Source of the DNA: Brevibacillus agri
Lineage (GTDB): Bacteria; Bacillota; Bacilli; Brevibacillales; Brevibacillaceae
Length of the DNA: 64,000 bases
NCBI RefSeq assembly: GCF_004117055.1
Contig: NZ_CP026363.1
Coordinates: 2,224,001 to 2,288,000, forward strand
Direction: 5' to 3'
Shown here: positions 16,731 through 26,184 of the stretch, one piece after another
Layout: each line of letters starts with the position of its first letter
Numbering within the stretch: the stretch's first letter is position 1
The notes under the pieces: model-generated
Told to the model about the DNA's origin: nothing
Databases searched by the model: none
Seen by the model: only the letters and a program-made list of their open reading frames with translations
Translations under genes and position numbers: made by a program

Positions 16731-17955
16731 ATGGAAAAAAGGGCCGCTCGGATGGGCCGTGCGCGTGCAAGGCGGCTATCCGTTTTCCTCGACCGCGTTT
16801 GTGGACAAAGGGGTTCCTGTCGTGCGGATGAGCAACATGAAAAACGGCCGCCTGGACTTGTCGCAGGCGAAATGCCTCGATAAAACCGCTCTTGAGAAGT
16901 TCAAGTCGTTCGTGCTCCAGCCAGGCGATCTGTTGCTCGGGATGTCTGGCAGTATTGAAAATTTCGCCGAAGTGCACGCAGACGATCTGCCCGCGCTGCT
17001 CAACCAGCGCGTCGGGAGATTGCAAGTCAAGGATGACGCGCTCGTGTGCAGAGAGTATTTGAAATTCGTGGTGACCTCCAAACGGTTTCGCGACCAGGTG
17101 CTGACCATGGCGGCGGGCGTGGCCCAGCTCAACATCAGCTCGAAACAACTGGAGTCCATCCCGATCTGCTACCCGCCCCTGCCGGAGCAGCAAAAAATAG
17201 CGGCCATTCTCGCCTCCGTCGATGCCGTCATCGAGAAGACCGACGCGATTATCGCCCAGGTGCAGGTTGTAAAAAAAGGGTTGACGCAGCAACTTTTTAC
17301 GCAAGGAATCGGCCACACGGCGTTTGTCCAGACGAAAATGGGCACGATTCCAGAAGGCTGGTCGCTGGTCAGGCTCAAGGAGATCGCCAAGGTCAAGGGC
17401 GGAAAACGAGTGCCAAAAGGCAGCAGCCTGACAGACACCGTTACTCCTTATCCGTATATACGGGTATCCGACTTTGGCGAGCATACGGTGCGGATGGAGC
17501 AGCTCAAGTACGCAACCGAAGAGATTTACAGCAAAATCAAGCGCTACACCATCTCCAGACGCGATATTTACTTGTCGATCGCAGGCATTTATTTAGGCGT
17601 GGCGGGCAGAGTCCCGGACGCGCTCGACGGTGCGCTGTTGACGGAAAACGCGGCGAAAATTACGCCGACGAGCGACCAGGTTGATCTCGACTATTTGATG
17701 TTTGCCCTTGGCTCGGAATTTTGCCAGCGGCAGATTGCAGTGCTAAAAGGCGTGACAGGAGTGCCGAAGCTGGGCTTGAAGCGCGTGGAGACGATGCTCG
17801 TCCCCCTCCCCCCTCTGGAGGAACAGCAAAAAATCGTGGCCGGGATCAAAAGCGTCCTCTCCAAGCGCAACATCGAGGAAGCGAGGCTGCAGCAGTTGCG
17901 GGCGGTCAAAAAAGCGCTGATGCAGATGCTGTTGACAGGCAGCGTGCGCGTGTAG
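16723..17955 (+). CDS. hsdS: Type I specificity subunit, HsdS
   Basis: The 410-residue protein has the two-fold HsdS layout. Two variable target recognition domains (about 10-145 and 205-340) are each followed by a conserved helix with the family signature PPLPEQQKIAAILASVDAVI (first) and PPLEEQQKIVAGIKSVL (second). Each domain reads one half of a bipartite recognition sequence. Start ATG 16723 overlaps the hsdM stop. It is the last gene of the unit. The next gene is convergent and unrelated, so the expected HsdR translocase/nuclease is absent. Confidence 0.93.
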   Translation: MPEWKKGPLGWAVRVQGGYPFSSTAFVDKGVPVVRMSNMKNGRLDLSQAKCLDKTALEKFKSFVLQPGDLLLGMSGSIENFAEVHADDLPALLNQRVGRLQVKDDALVCREYLKFVVTSKRFRDQVLTMAAGVAQLNISSKQLESIPICYPPLPEQQKIAAILASVDAVIEKTDAIIAQVQVVKKGLTQQLFTQGIGHTAFVQTKMGTIPEGWSLVRLKEIAKVKGGKRVPKGSSLTDTVTPYPYIRVSDFGEHTVRMEQLKYATEEIYSKIKRYTISRRDIYLSIAGIYLGVAGRVPDALDGALLTENAAKITPTSDQVDLDYLMFALGSEFCQRQIAVLKGVTGVPKLGLKRVETMLVPLPPLEEQQKIVAGIKSVLSKRNIEEARLQQLRAVKKALMQMLLTGSVRV

Positions 17956-17997
17956 CCGGACGAAGCGGCGGGGAAGAGCCGCCCGGCTTCGGTGCCA

Positions 17998-19482
17998 TCA
18001 CGCGTTTGACGCACGGGGCCGAGGCGTGCTGTGTCCTTGAACCGCCGCGCGTACACCAGACTCAATCGCGCCTTGAATCCAGCCGTGGTACTGGGGAGAA
18101 GTGTGCTCCCCGGCCAAAGGCACAGGGCCTTCCTGCGCGGTCAAAAACGCGGACAGCTCCGTCTCCTGCAGCGGTTTGAACAAGGCAAAACCTCCTGCGG
18201 CAAAAGGCTGTGTCGCCCAATTGTGGACCACGCCTGTCACAAACGTCCTGTACACTTGCGCGTCGAAGAGGATAGCCAACTGGCGCAGCACCTGCCTGAT
18301 TTGCTCGTCGTGGGACATGCTGATCCACGGCAGCGCGTCGTCTTCCCACGTGTAGCTCGCCAGGATGGTCCCGCCAGGCTGCTGAAACCCGTGGCTCGGA
18401 TAATAGGCAAAGCGCAAAGGCAGGTCGCAGATCGTCTGTCCGCCGTACAGCCCTTCTTCTTCCCAAAATCTGCGCGAAAACTGCAAGCCGATTTTGGTCG
18501 CGGAGACGTAGTGGAGCTGGTGAATCGCCTTCCATTTTCCAAACGAAAACAGGCTCGTCGGCTCGACATCGACAAATTGCAGGACGGAAAAGGGAACGGT
18601 AACGATCGCGACATCTCCTTTCAGTTGAAACGAGCGGGAAGAGGCGAGGTTGATTCCCGATATGGCGATTTTTGGCCCGCGCTGGCTGATCTTGGTCATC
18701 TTGTGATGGAACAAAACGTTTTCCTGCAATTCCGGCGCGAACGACTGGGGAAGCTGGTCAAACCCTCTGCTTATTTCATAGAAGAGAGTAGCGGGCGAGA
18801 AAAGGATGAAGTCGCGCAAAATTTCCAGAAAAGACAGCTCGGGAAAGCCTTCAAAGCCGCTCATGACCTTGATTTTGTCGACCGCCGCCGCTGACAGGGA
18901 CGCACCGAGCGGATTGTGGCGCAAAAATAGCTCCATCGAATATTTATCGTATTCCTGGATGACAAGCGGCCAGTGTTGCTCCGGATTTTGCCGGATGAAA
19001 TCGAGGAGCGACCCGATGGCCATGAGGGCAAGGGCGTCAGCCGACTTGCCTTTTTCGTGTGGCGCGACGGGGAAGCGCAGCATGTCTGGCTGTTGCTCGT
19101 ACAGCCAGCGCCGTTTTTTGATTCCGTTTACGTAAAGGAGATCGTTCGGCGTGCTGTTGATGAACTTGTTGAGAGGCAGCCCGAACTTGGCGATGTAGGC
19201 CATCGTGAGCTGGTGGGTGCTGGGGATGCGCATGGCGCCGGCTTCCAGGTAGTGGCCGTCTGTAAAAGGCGCGCGCAGCGTGAGCACTCTGCCGCCGAGG
19301 CGTTCCGACGCTTCCACAATCGTGACGCGGTGCCCGGCTCGCTTCAACAGCGACCCGGCGACCAGTCCAGCCATGCCAGCGCCGACAATGATGATCTTTT
19401 TGGGCTGGTTCGTCGGTGGCAGCCCGTCGCGGATGATGGTCAGCATTTGCGATTCAGTCAGGGAGGATGAAGTGATCTCCAT
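17998..19482 (-). CDS. Flavin monoamine oxidase family protein
   Basis: The 494-residue FAD-dependent oxidase shows the N-terminal dinucleotide motif IIIVGAGMAGLVAGSLLKRA followed by E-A-S-E-R-LGGR, and the C-terminal FAD-binding segment LAGEHTSPQYHGWIQGAIES, both diagnostic of the monoamine/L-amino acid oxidase family. It oxidises an amine or amino acid to the imine with release of hydrogen peroxide. No secretion signal is seen. ATG 19482 is chosen because AAAGGAGAAACGA precedes it; the frame extends 29 codons upstream without support. It diverges from the glycolipid-binding protein gene. The substrate cannot be told. Confidence 0.88.
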   Translation of the reverse strand: MEITSSSLTESQMLTIIRDGLPPTNQPKKIIIVGAGMAGLVAGSLLKRAGHRVTIVEASERLGGRVLTLRAPFTDGHYLEAGAMRIPSTHQLTMAYIAKFGLPLNKFINSTPNDLLYVNGIKKRRWLYEQQPDMLRFPVAPHEKGKSADALALMAIGSLLDFIRQNPEQHWPLVIQEYDKYSMELFLRHNPLGASLSAAAVDKIKVMSGFEGFPELSFLEILRDFILFSPATLFYEISRGFDQLPQSFAPELQENVLFHHKMTKISQRGPKIAISGINLASSRSFQLKGDVAIVTVPFSVLQFVDVEPTSLFSFGKWKAIHQLHYVSATKIGLQFSRRFWEEEGLYGGQTICDLPLRFAYYPSHGFQQPGGTILASYTWEDDALPWISMSHDEQIRQVLRQLAILFDAQVYRTFVTGVVHNWATQPFAAGGFALFKPLQETELSAFLTAQEGPVPLAGEHTSPQYHGWIQGAIESGVRAAVQGHSTPRPRASNA

Positions 19483-19613
19483 TTCGTTTCTCCTTTGTGC
19501 ACTTGTAAAAATAAGGTATTCTCGCATGGCGCAATGGTGTTTGCCAGATTCCATTTTCATCCAAGTCATGGTAGACTGGAATGGTAGGGGAACAAATGAT
19601 CGGGGGTCGAGTC

Positions 19614-20213
19614 ATGCTGCCAACATACGTAATCTGGAAACCAAGCACGGGAGCGGGGTATGAGCATCTTGCCATCAGCGAAAGCGAGGAGCAGTTGACA
19701 GTCGACAGCTTCGTGATCGGGGAGAGCGAACCGGACAAGCTCGCGAGAATCCAGTATGAAATCGTGCTCGATCGTAGTTGGGCCACGAGAAAAGTTTCAA
19801 TTCGGCATTGGGGAGGGCAAAAAGCGCTCTGTCTTTTGTCCGACGGAAACGGACAGTGGACGGACGAGGCGGGACAGCCGATTGCCGAGCTGGCAGGCTG
19901 CGTCGATATTGATCTTTCGTGTACGCCGTTCACGAACACGCTGCCGATCAGAAGACTGGCGTTTACTCCGAACGTGCCGCAGGAGATCGACGTCGCCTAT
20001 TTTTCTGCCTACGAGCTGACCTGGCGGCGGGTGCGGCAGCAGTACACGCTGCTTGCGTCTGACGCCGATACTGCGGTGTTCGAATATCGCGCGGGCGCTT
20101 TTGTGCAAAACATCACAGTGGATGCAAACGGTCTTGTCCTTTTGTATCCCGAGCTTTTTGTTCGCGAGAGGCCGCTGGCCGCAAGCGGTATCGAAGTGGA
20201 AGCAGGCAAGTAG
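19614..20213 (+). CDS. Putative glycolipid-binding domain protein
   Basis: The roughly 199-residue protein matches the Glycolipid_bind (PF06475-type) family, recognised by YVIWKPSTGAGYEHLAISES at the start, IRHWGGQKALCLLSDGNGQW in the middle, and CVDIDLSCTPFTNTLPIRRL. Members are beta-rich cytosolic proteins of unclear role. ATG 19614 has GGGGG 8 nt upstream; in-frame starts at 19581 and 19596 are alternatives. It lies 17 nt before a small membrane protein gene, so the two are probably co-transcribed. Confidence 0.82.
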   Translation: MLPTYVIWKPSTGAGYEHLAISESEEQLTVDSFVIGESEPDKLARIQYEIVLDRSWATRKVSIRHWGGQKALCLLSDGNGQWTDEAGQPIAELAGCVDIDLSCTPFTNTLPIRRLAFTPNVPQEIDVAYFSAYELTWRRVRQQYTLLASDADTAVFEYRAGAFVQNITVDANGLVLLYPELFVRERPLAASGIEVEAGK

Positions 20214-20230
20214 AAAGGGGCCGTTTTGTC

Positions 20231-20647
20231 ATGGCGGAGCGTTTTCTGGCGGGGCTTTTGGCCAGCTTTTTGTTTACGTTTGGCGCGGCGATCTTCTATT
20301 TCCAAGATCGCTTCATGGTTCTGCCGACGGCTATGTTCACATTCCCGACCGTCTTTGTATTGGGGCTGCCGCAATCTGTCGCGATCGACTGGCTCCTGCG
20401 GCCTTTGCGCAGTAGAAAAAGGAGCAGAGTGGTCGTGCTGCTGGAGGCTTTGCTCTACGCCGTAGCCGGAATCGCGGCGACCGCCTTGTTACTCTGGCTC
20501 GTAACAGGAGAGTTGTTCAAGGGGATTTCTTCTTTTTACTGACTGGGGATGACGGCTTCGTTGCTTTACTATGCGTGCTTGCTCGCCCTCAGAAGGCAGA
20601 GGAAAAAGCGGGACACGCCGCATGCCAAGGAAGCCGAGAACGAATGA
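20231..20647 (+). pseudogene. Membrane protein split by an in-frame TGA
   Basis: ATG 20231 behind GAAAGGGGCC opens a frame with three or four hydrophobic segments (MAERFLAGLLASFLFTFGAA, FTFPTVFVLGLP, AVAGIAATALLLWLV). It ends at TGA 20540-20542 after SSFY. The same frame continues past this codon for 35 more codons (LGMTASLLYYACLLALRRQR and a basic tail) to TGA 20645-20647. A Trp TGG to TGA change would explain it: the intact protein would be about 138 residues with one more helix. Alternatively the 103-residue product is the functional form. The family is not recognised. Confidence 0.5.
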
Positions 20648-20662
20648 AGCGAAGGAGACGGG

Positions 20663-21106
20663 TTGAGCACATTGGAAAAGGCAATTGCACTCGCGGCACA
20701 GGCGCACGCGGGGCAAACAGACAAAGGCGGGAATCCGTACATCCTCCATCCGTTGCGTGTGATGCTGAACATGCCAACGGACGAGACGAAAATCGCGGCT
20801 GTGCTGCATGACGTGCTGGAAGACACCGCTGTCACGGTGGCGGATTTGCAGGCGGCAGGCTTTTCCGAACCGGTCATTGCCGCAGTGATTGCTCTGACCC
20901 GGCGCGAAGGCGAAGCCTACGAGGACTTCATCCGCCGGGCGAAGCAGGATGCGATCGCCAGGCAGGTGAAGCTGGGCGAAATCGAGGACAACATGGACTT
21001 GTCGCGGATTTTGGAACCGACTGAACAAGATTACGAAAGACGCAAGCGCTACGAGAAAGCTGCCCTGCTGCTGACTTCGCAAGGGCAATACGAGGGGAAC
21101 GGCTAG
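20663..21106 (+). CDS. HD-domain phosphohydrolase (SpoT/MESH1-like)
   Basis: The 147-residue protein begins at TTG 20663 with GAAGGAGACGG upstream. It has the HD hydrolase pattern of RelA/SpoT N-termini: HAGQTDKGGNPYILHPLRVM, then VLHDVLEDT (the His-Asp metal pair), and later LGEIEDNMDLSR. It lacks synthetase and TGS domains, so it resembles a stand-alone small hydrolase that could cleave (p)ppGpp or another nucleotide. It probably follows the membrane protein gene in one transcript. Confidence 0.82.
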   Translation: MSTLEKAIALAAQAHAGQTDKGGNPYILHPLRVMLNMPTDETKIAAVLHDVLEDTAVTVADLQAAGFSEPVIAAVIALTRREGEAYEDFIRRAKQDAIARQVKLGEIEDNMDLSRILEPTEQDYERRKRYEKAALLLTSQGQYEGNG

Positions 21107-21583
21107 CGGCGGCAGCTTTTCTTGACGGCGGCTGTTTTGGTGAGCTATAGTGGGAGTAACCTTATCAGGGGAGAGATGTTGATGTCGGCGGTTGTTCTTA
21201 ACTAACGCAATTCCATACAAAAGGCTAGGAGCAAGTTCACGAAAATTTTGCACGTTTGGCAAAGTTTATTTGTGATGGTTACTTTCCGGCCTTGGAATTT
21301 GTTAAGAACAGCGGATATCATCCAATGCTCCAGGGGTTTTTCCCCCAATCATTGCGCCCAAATCCGTGCTGTTTTCAGCGCGGTTTTTTTGCGTCCTTTT
21401 GACGGCAGCCCAGCCACTTTTTCGTGAGCGGATTGCCGTTTGGAAGAGAGGCTGTTTGCGCGCGCTTGGTTTGGGGTCACCCACAAAAAGGGCGGAGAAT
21501 GACGTTTGTTCATTCTTCGTCCTTTTTTTGTTGATGAGCAAAAAAAGATGCGAAAAAAGATGCGAAAAAAGGAGCGATTCACC
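21107..21583. promoter_or_regulatory. Intergenic region with two terminator-like hairpins
   Basis: The 477-bp stretch has no convincing gene. A short inverted repeat, TGTTCTTAAC (21193-21202) and GTTAAGAACA (21301-21310), bounds about 100 bp that could be a small degenerate element. A stem CCGTGCTG/CAGCGCGG followed by seven Ts lies at about 21365-21390. A second long stem (21490-21530, with AGAATGA pairing to TCATTCT and ending in seven Ts) stands about 55 nt before the MutS2-like start and could act as an attenuator. Two direct copies of GATGCGAAAAAA follow at 21547-21570. Confidence 0.5.
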
Positions 21584-23287
21584 TTGAACGAGAAAGCATT
21601 GCAACGCCTCGAATACGACAAGATCAAAGCTGCGCTCATGGAGTACGCGGTGTCGTACGTGGGGAAAAAGCACGTCGCGCACATGCAGCCGCTCGACTCG
21701 GCCAAAGTTCTGCGCAAAAAGCTCGACGAAACAGCGGAAGCAAAAGCATTGCTTGCGCATGGCGCGAGCGTCCCGATTCCTTCGCTTGCAGGAATCGAGC
21801 AAATGATGTCGCTGCTCGGGACCGGGTATGTGTTTACGGAAGCCGATTTTTCGCACCTGCACCAGTTTCTCGCAAGCTGCGCCCAGCTCTCGAAATACAT
21901 GGCGAGCAAAGCGCCAATAGCGCCGCGTGTCAGCTCGTACGCGCTGACGATGTACACGCTGGGCCGCTTGCAGGCGGAGATCGAGCAGTGCATCCGGCAC
22001 GGGCAGGTCGTGGATACGGCCAGCAAAGATTTGCTCAAGGTCCGCAAGCGCATCGTCGTGTTTGAAGAGCGGCTGAAGCGGCAGCTCGATTCGCTCACGA
22101 ACAAATACCGCTCGATCATGCAGGAGAACGTCATAAGCAAGCGCAACGGCAAATACGTCCTGCCGATCAAAAAAGAGCATCGCAGGCAAGTGGCGGGCAG
22201 TGTCGTGGACGAATCCGCGAGCGGCCAAACTGTCTACATGGAGCCGGCAGAGCTTGGCGCGGTACAGTTCGAGCTGGCGGCGCTCAAGGCCGAGGAAGCG
22301 CGCGAGGTGACCAAGGTGCTGATGCAACTGTCCGCTGTCGCGGAGGAATTTTCGCAAGAGCTGCATGTAAATGTGGAGACGGTCGGCATGTACGATTTTT
22401 TGTTTGCCAAGGCCAAGTACGCGCTGGCATTGGGCGCAGTCAACGTGGAACTGAACGAGGACGGACTGATCGACGTGAAAGAAGCGCGGCATCCGCTGCT
22501 GGGCCGGCAGATGGTTCCGTTGGATTTTCAGATTGGAAAAAGCTACAAGTCGCTGGTCATTACCGGTCCGAATACGGGCGGGAAGACGTTGGCGCTCAAG
22601 ACGGTCGGCCTGTTGACCGCGATGGTGCAGTCCGGCTTGCTGGTGCCTGTGAGAGAGGGCAGTCGCTTCGCTGTTTTCCGCAATATCGCGGTAGATATCG
22701 GCGATGGGCAGAGCATCGAGCACGCGCTGAGCACTTTTTCCGCCCATATTCATCATGTGATCGAAATCTTGCGGGTCACGGACAGCTCGACCCTCGTGCT
22801 GATCGATGAAATGGCGTCCGGCACCGATCCGGGCGAAGGGGTGGGCTTGTCGATTGCGATTTTGGAGGAGCTGCACCGAAGAGGCGCGACGGTGATCGCG
22901 ACGACGCATTTTAACGAAATCAAAAATTTTGCCGCCGCGACAGACGGTTTCCAAAACGCGCGCATGGAGTTTGACGAAGAGACGCTGCAGCCGCTCTATC
23001 GCTTGCGCATCGGCGAAGCGGGCCAGAGCTACGCGTTCGTGATCGCCACGAAGCTGGGGATTCCGCCGGAGATGATTAAGCGCTCGCGGGAGATTACGCA
23101 AAGCGGCTTTGCTGGTGCGCGAAGGGGCGAGCAGGGGGCTGTGGCAGCGGAGCAAGTCAGCGAGAAGCAAGCAGTCACGATGCGAGAAGCTGAGGGGCAA
23201 GCACGTAGAAGGGGTATCCATCGAAACGAAGCAGGAGGGATAAGGGCACACACAGCCAGCCGTTTTTCGAGCGGTACAGGCATTTGA
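21584..23287 (+). CDS. MutS2-like ATPase lacking the Smr domain
   Basis: The 567-residue protein resembles MutS2. It has an N-terminal NEKALQRLEYDKIKAALMEY segment, the coiled clamp region with SIMQENVISKRNGKYVLPIK, and an ABC-type ATPase with Walker A TGPNTGGKT (about 330), Walker B LVLIDEMASGTDPGEG (about 410) and the switch histidine TTHFNEIK. MutS2 proteins act on recombination intermediates or collided ribosomes. B. subtilis MutS2 is about 785 residues and ends in an Smr nuclease domain. Here the protein stops after the ATPase with a 60-residue low-complexity tail. TTG 21584 is chosen for the GGAGCGATTCACC before it. Confidence 0.85.
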   Translation: MNEKALQRLEYDKIKAALMEYAVSYVGKKHVAHMQPLDSAKVLRKKLDETAEAKALLAHGASVPIPSLAGIEQMMSLLGTGYVFTEADFSHLHQFLASCAQLSKYMASKAPIAPRVSSYALTMYTLGRLQAEIEQCIRHGQVVDTASKDLLKVRKRIVVFEERLKRQLDSLTNKYRSIMQENVISKRNGKYVLPIKKEHRRQVAGSVVDESASGQTVYMEPAELGAVQFELAALKAEEAREVTKVLMQLSAVAEEFSQELHVNVETVGMYDFLFAKAKYALALGAVNVELNEDGLIDVKEARHPLLGRQMVPLDFQIGKSYKSLVITGPNTGGKTLALKTVGLLTAMVQSGLLVPVREGSRFAVFRNIAVDIGDGQSIEHALSTFSAHIHHVIEILRVTDSSTLVLIDEMASGTDPGEGVGLSIAILEELHRRGATVIATTHFNEIKNFAAATDGFQNARMEFDEETLQPLYRLRIGEAGQSYAFVIATKLGIPPEMIKRSREITQSGFAGARRGEQGAVAAEQVSEKQAVTMREAEGQARRRGIHRNEAGGIRAHTASRFSSGTGI

Positions 23288-23827
23288 ATAAATGGCAAGG
23301 GGAGCAAGCTGCGCGTTTGGCAGCGGCTTGAGAGGGCATGGCGTGGGCTAGCCAGCATGCTGGTTTTGCTCCCTTTGCTTTTTCCGCCTTTTTCATCCGA
23401 TTTGATTCCACTTCCACCCGGCTTTCATTCGGTGAGTAAAAGGAAGGGAGAATACAGCTCAATGAAGAGGGACAGGCGGAAAAAGGAATATAGACAGGTC
23501 CGTTCTTTTACTTATGGTGAAAACTTACATCACGTTTTCAGATAAAGTGGTAAGATGCAGGCAGGCGATTGGGAAACGAGGCGGCGAGCGCACAAGTGGC
23601 AAGGGCAAAGGGGGCCATGAACTTCGCCCGGTTTTTGCTCATGCTGACGTTACCCGTAAAAAGCGGTCGGAAAAAAGGCAATCAGCCAAAAAGCAGAAAG
23701 TGACCCGCACATATCCGCCCGGCAGCGAATGGAGCAATACGAGCTGTACGCCGAGGCCGTTTGCGATATTCAAGAGCCCTGTGCCACAAACCACTACCAA
23801 CAGAAAAAAGAAAGAAGGTGAACAGCA
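23288..23827. other. 540-bp gap, no confident gene
   Basis: Several short frames exist, for example a basic 27-codon ORF from ATG 23461 and a 53-codon open frame ending just before the phosphotransferase gene (with ARQRMEQYELYAEAVCDIQE). None has a good start and recognisable product. The second could be the end of a degraded gene. No strong terminator or repeat is seen. Confidence 0.4.
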
Positions 23828-24742
23828 ATGAGTCGTACAAATCCATGGGATGCGGAATGGCAAGTGACGGAGGAGCTGGCTCAAGCCTTGATCTACAGCC
23901 AGTTTCCCGCATTGTCCTCGAAACAGGTAAGGCGTCTCGGGGACGGATGGGACAATACCGTCTATGTAGTTGGCGAGGAATACGTTTTTCGCTTCCCGCG
24001 CAGAAAAATCGCTGTGGAGCTGATCGAGCTGGAAGGCAGGCTTTTGCCCAAGCTTGGCCCGTTTCTTACGCTCCCGTATGCAAAACCGCTTTTTTACGGG
24101 GAGGGCAGCGCAGCGTATCCATTGCCGTTTCTCGGCTATACGTACATCGCCGGGAATTTTCCGCTTGGGTTGCCAGAGGAGCAGCGCACGGCGTCTGCGC
24201 TCGTGCTTGCCCGCTTTTTGAAAAACTTGCACGCATTCCCCGTCCAGGTGGCCAAAGAAAACGGTGCGCCCACTGACCAGCGCGGATTGCTGGATATTCG
24301 GGGACGGAAAGAAAAAATGCAGCAGTTTCTGGCTGACACGGACATTCCTTTTGCGGAAGCCGATCGCGCGCTGATTGCGGATTATTTGCAGGGGCTTGGC
24401 GTGGAGCAGATTCAGCCGAAGGAAGTGTTGATGCACGGCGACCTGCACTTTAAAAACATGCTGGTGGCTCCCGATGGAAAAATCGCGGGCATTATCGACT
24501 GGGGAGACATGAACATCGGTCATCCCGGCTGCGATCTGAGCATTGCCTACAGCTTTTTGCCGCCACAGGCAAGGGATGGCTTTTTCCGCGCATACGGCGA
24601 AGTCGATGAAGAGACGAAGCTGTTGGCGCGTCTGATTGCCGTCTACATCCCGATGCTGATTTACATGCAGGCAAAAGACACGGGCGACGACCGCGTAGCA
24701 GCGGAAGCGAGCGCGGTCATCAGGCGCGCCTTGGCAAATTAA
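23828..24742 (+). CDS. APH-type phosphotransferase family protein
   Basis: The 304-residue protein has the aminoglycoside phosphotransferase/choline kinase fold. It has a nucleotide-binding loop near LGDGWDNTVYVVGEEYVFRF, the Brenner catalytic motif LMHGDLHFKNML (catalytic Asp about 201), and the metal-binding GIIDWGDMNIGHPGCDLS. Members phosphorylate antibiotics or cellular small molecules. ATG 23828 follows GAAGGTGAACAGCA. It sits alone, convergent with the sigma-54 regulator. Whether it gives any drug resistance cannot be told from sequence. Confidence 0.88.
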   Translation: MSRTNPWDAEWQVTEELAQALIYSQFPALSSKQVRRLGDGWDNTVYVVGEEYVFRFPRRKIAVELIELEGRLLPKLGPFLTLPYAKPLFYGEGSAAYPLPFLGYTYIAGNFPLGLPEEQRTASALVLARFLKNLHAFPVQVAKENGAPTDQRGLLDIRGRKEKMQQFLADTDIPFAEADRALIADYLQGLGVEQIQPKEVLMHGDLHFKNMLVAPDGKIAGIIDWGDMNIGHPGCDLSIAYSFLPPQARDGFFRAYGEVDEETKLLARLIAVYIPMLIYMQAKDTGDDRVAAEASAVIRRALAN

Positions 24743-24801
24743 ATTCGTAGCGGGCCGTCGGGCGAGCTGTCTACAAGCATAGGCGAGGCGAAGCCGAAGC
24801 G

Positions 24802-26184
24802 TCACACATGGCTTTCGCTGCACGGCCCAATGGCAAGCTCGCTCATCTTGCGGTACAGCGTGCTGCGGGCGATGCCGAGCTTTTTCGCGGCGGCGCTGAT
24901 GGAAGGGGCTTCGCGGATCGCTTGCTGGATCGTTTCCCGCTCCAACGTGCGCAACAGAGGCGAATGGTCTGCCTGCGCGTCCGCTTCGTTCTGCCCGAGC
25001 CATGTCCAATCAGGCGGGAGATGCTGAACCGAAATTTGCGGGTCGGGGAAGGCATGCAAAAAGGCGCGCTCCAGCACATTGCGCAACTCGCGCACATTTC
25101 CCGGCCAGGAATGGCGATGCAGGGCGGTCATGGCTGTTTCGCGCAGTTGCGTGGGGCCGCCCTCGTATTGCTCGTGCAACTGGTGGAGAAACTGCTCTGC
25201 CAAAGAGGCGATGTCTTCCTTTCGCTCGCGCAGCGGCGGGATGCGAATTTGCAGCACATTCAAGCGGTAGTAAAGGTCCGCGCGAAACAGGCCGTTTTGC
25301 ACATCGTCCTCCAGAAAGCGGTTTGTGGCGGCGATGATCCGCACGTCCAGCTCTTTTTCGGTGTGCGAGCCAAGCCGCGTAATTTTCCGTTCCTCCAGCA
25401 CACGCAGCAGCAAGACTTGCAGCTCCAGCGTCATTTCCCCGATCTCATCGAGGAACAGCGTACCGTGGCTGGCGGCTTCAAATTTGCCGGGCTGCCCTCC
25501 TTTTTTGGCCCCGGTAAAAGCGCCGTCTGCGTAGCCAAACAGCTCGCTCGCAATCAAATCTTTGGGGAGCGAAGCGATATTGACTGCGACAAACGGCCCG
25601 TTTTTGCGCGGGCTGGCGTCGTGAATGGCTCTGGCCAGCACTTCTTTGCCGGAGCCTGTTTCGCCCAGGAGCAGCGTATGGGAGAGCGAGTGGGCGGCGA
25701 TTCGCGCCGTCTGCAACTGTTTTTGGTACAGCGGGCTTTTCGTGGCGATGGCTGGGAAAAGTGTCGGTTGTTGCTGGGCGGGCGAGGAAGCAGGGCGTCG
25801 GCGAAGAAGATAAATCCACATAGGGGCAGCTCCTTCTGTTGTCTGTTCCTCAAAGGTCCAGTCTTTTCGCAGCGCATCTTGCCAATGTTCGTCCAGCGTC
25901 ATCCCGGCGCGGATGCCGAATCGTTCGCCAGCAAGCCGGGTGGCAAACACGACTGTCCGGGACTCGTCGAGGGCGATGAGGTGCTCGTGACTTTTTTCGG
26001 CCCAAAAAAGCAAGAGCCTGCGCCAATCTGCCTCGGTCTGCGAGAGAGGGCGCGAAGGAGGCGTGGCAGGTTGCGATAGATTCAAAGAATCGGCAGGAGG
26101 CTTGGCGACAGCGAGAGGTTGAGAGGCAGCGCGATGTTGCGAACGCTCGATAACGGATGAAGCCCCGATAAACGAGAGTGGCAC
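24802..26184 (-). CDS. Sigma-54-dependent transcriptional activator
   Basis: The protein has an N-terminal PAS-like sensor (around [20 protein letters not shown]), then a sigma-54 activator AAA+ domain with Walker A GETGSGKE, the sigma-54 contact loop GAFTGA, Walker [11 protein letters not shown] and the arginine-finger region [11 protein letters not shown] Fis-type helix-turn-helix ends the protein ([20 protein letters not shown]). The start is uncertain: the frame is open to 26571, but that would overlap the sigma-54 promoter of the opposite gene. GTG 26184 is a guess. It diverges from a truncated formamidase gene and probably activated it. Confidence 0.8.
   Translation of the reverse strand: MPLSFIGASSVIERSQHRAASQPLAVAKPPADSLNLSQPATPPSRPLSQTEADWRRLLLFWAEKSHEHLIALDESRTVVFATRLAGERFGIRAGMTLDEHWQDALRKDWTFEEQTTEGAAPMWIYLLRRRPASSPAQQQPTLFPAIATKSPLYQKQLQTARIAAHSLSHTLLLGETGSGKEVLARAIHDASPRKNGPFVAVNIASLPKDLIASELFGYADGAFTGAKKGGQPGKFEAASHGTLFLDEIGEMTLELQVLLLRVLEERKITRLGSHTEKELDVRIIAATNRFLEDDVQNGLFRADLYYRLNVLQIRIPPLRERKEDIASLAEQFLHQLHEQYEGGPTQLRETAMTALHRHSWPGNVRELRNVLERAFLHAFPDPQISVQHLPPDWTWLGQNEADAQADHSPLLRTLERETIQQAIREAPSISAAAKKLGIARSTLYRKMSELAIGPCSESHV

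Noticed and set aside
21302..23251. 649-codon minus-strand frame
   Set aside because: Shadow of the MutS2-like gene, which has clear ATPase motifs on the plus strand.
23639..25009. 456-codon minus-strand frame
   Set aside because: Mostly antisense to the phosphotransferase gene; the part left of 23828 looks hydrophobic but has no start or recognisable family.
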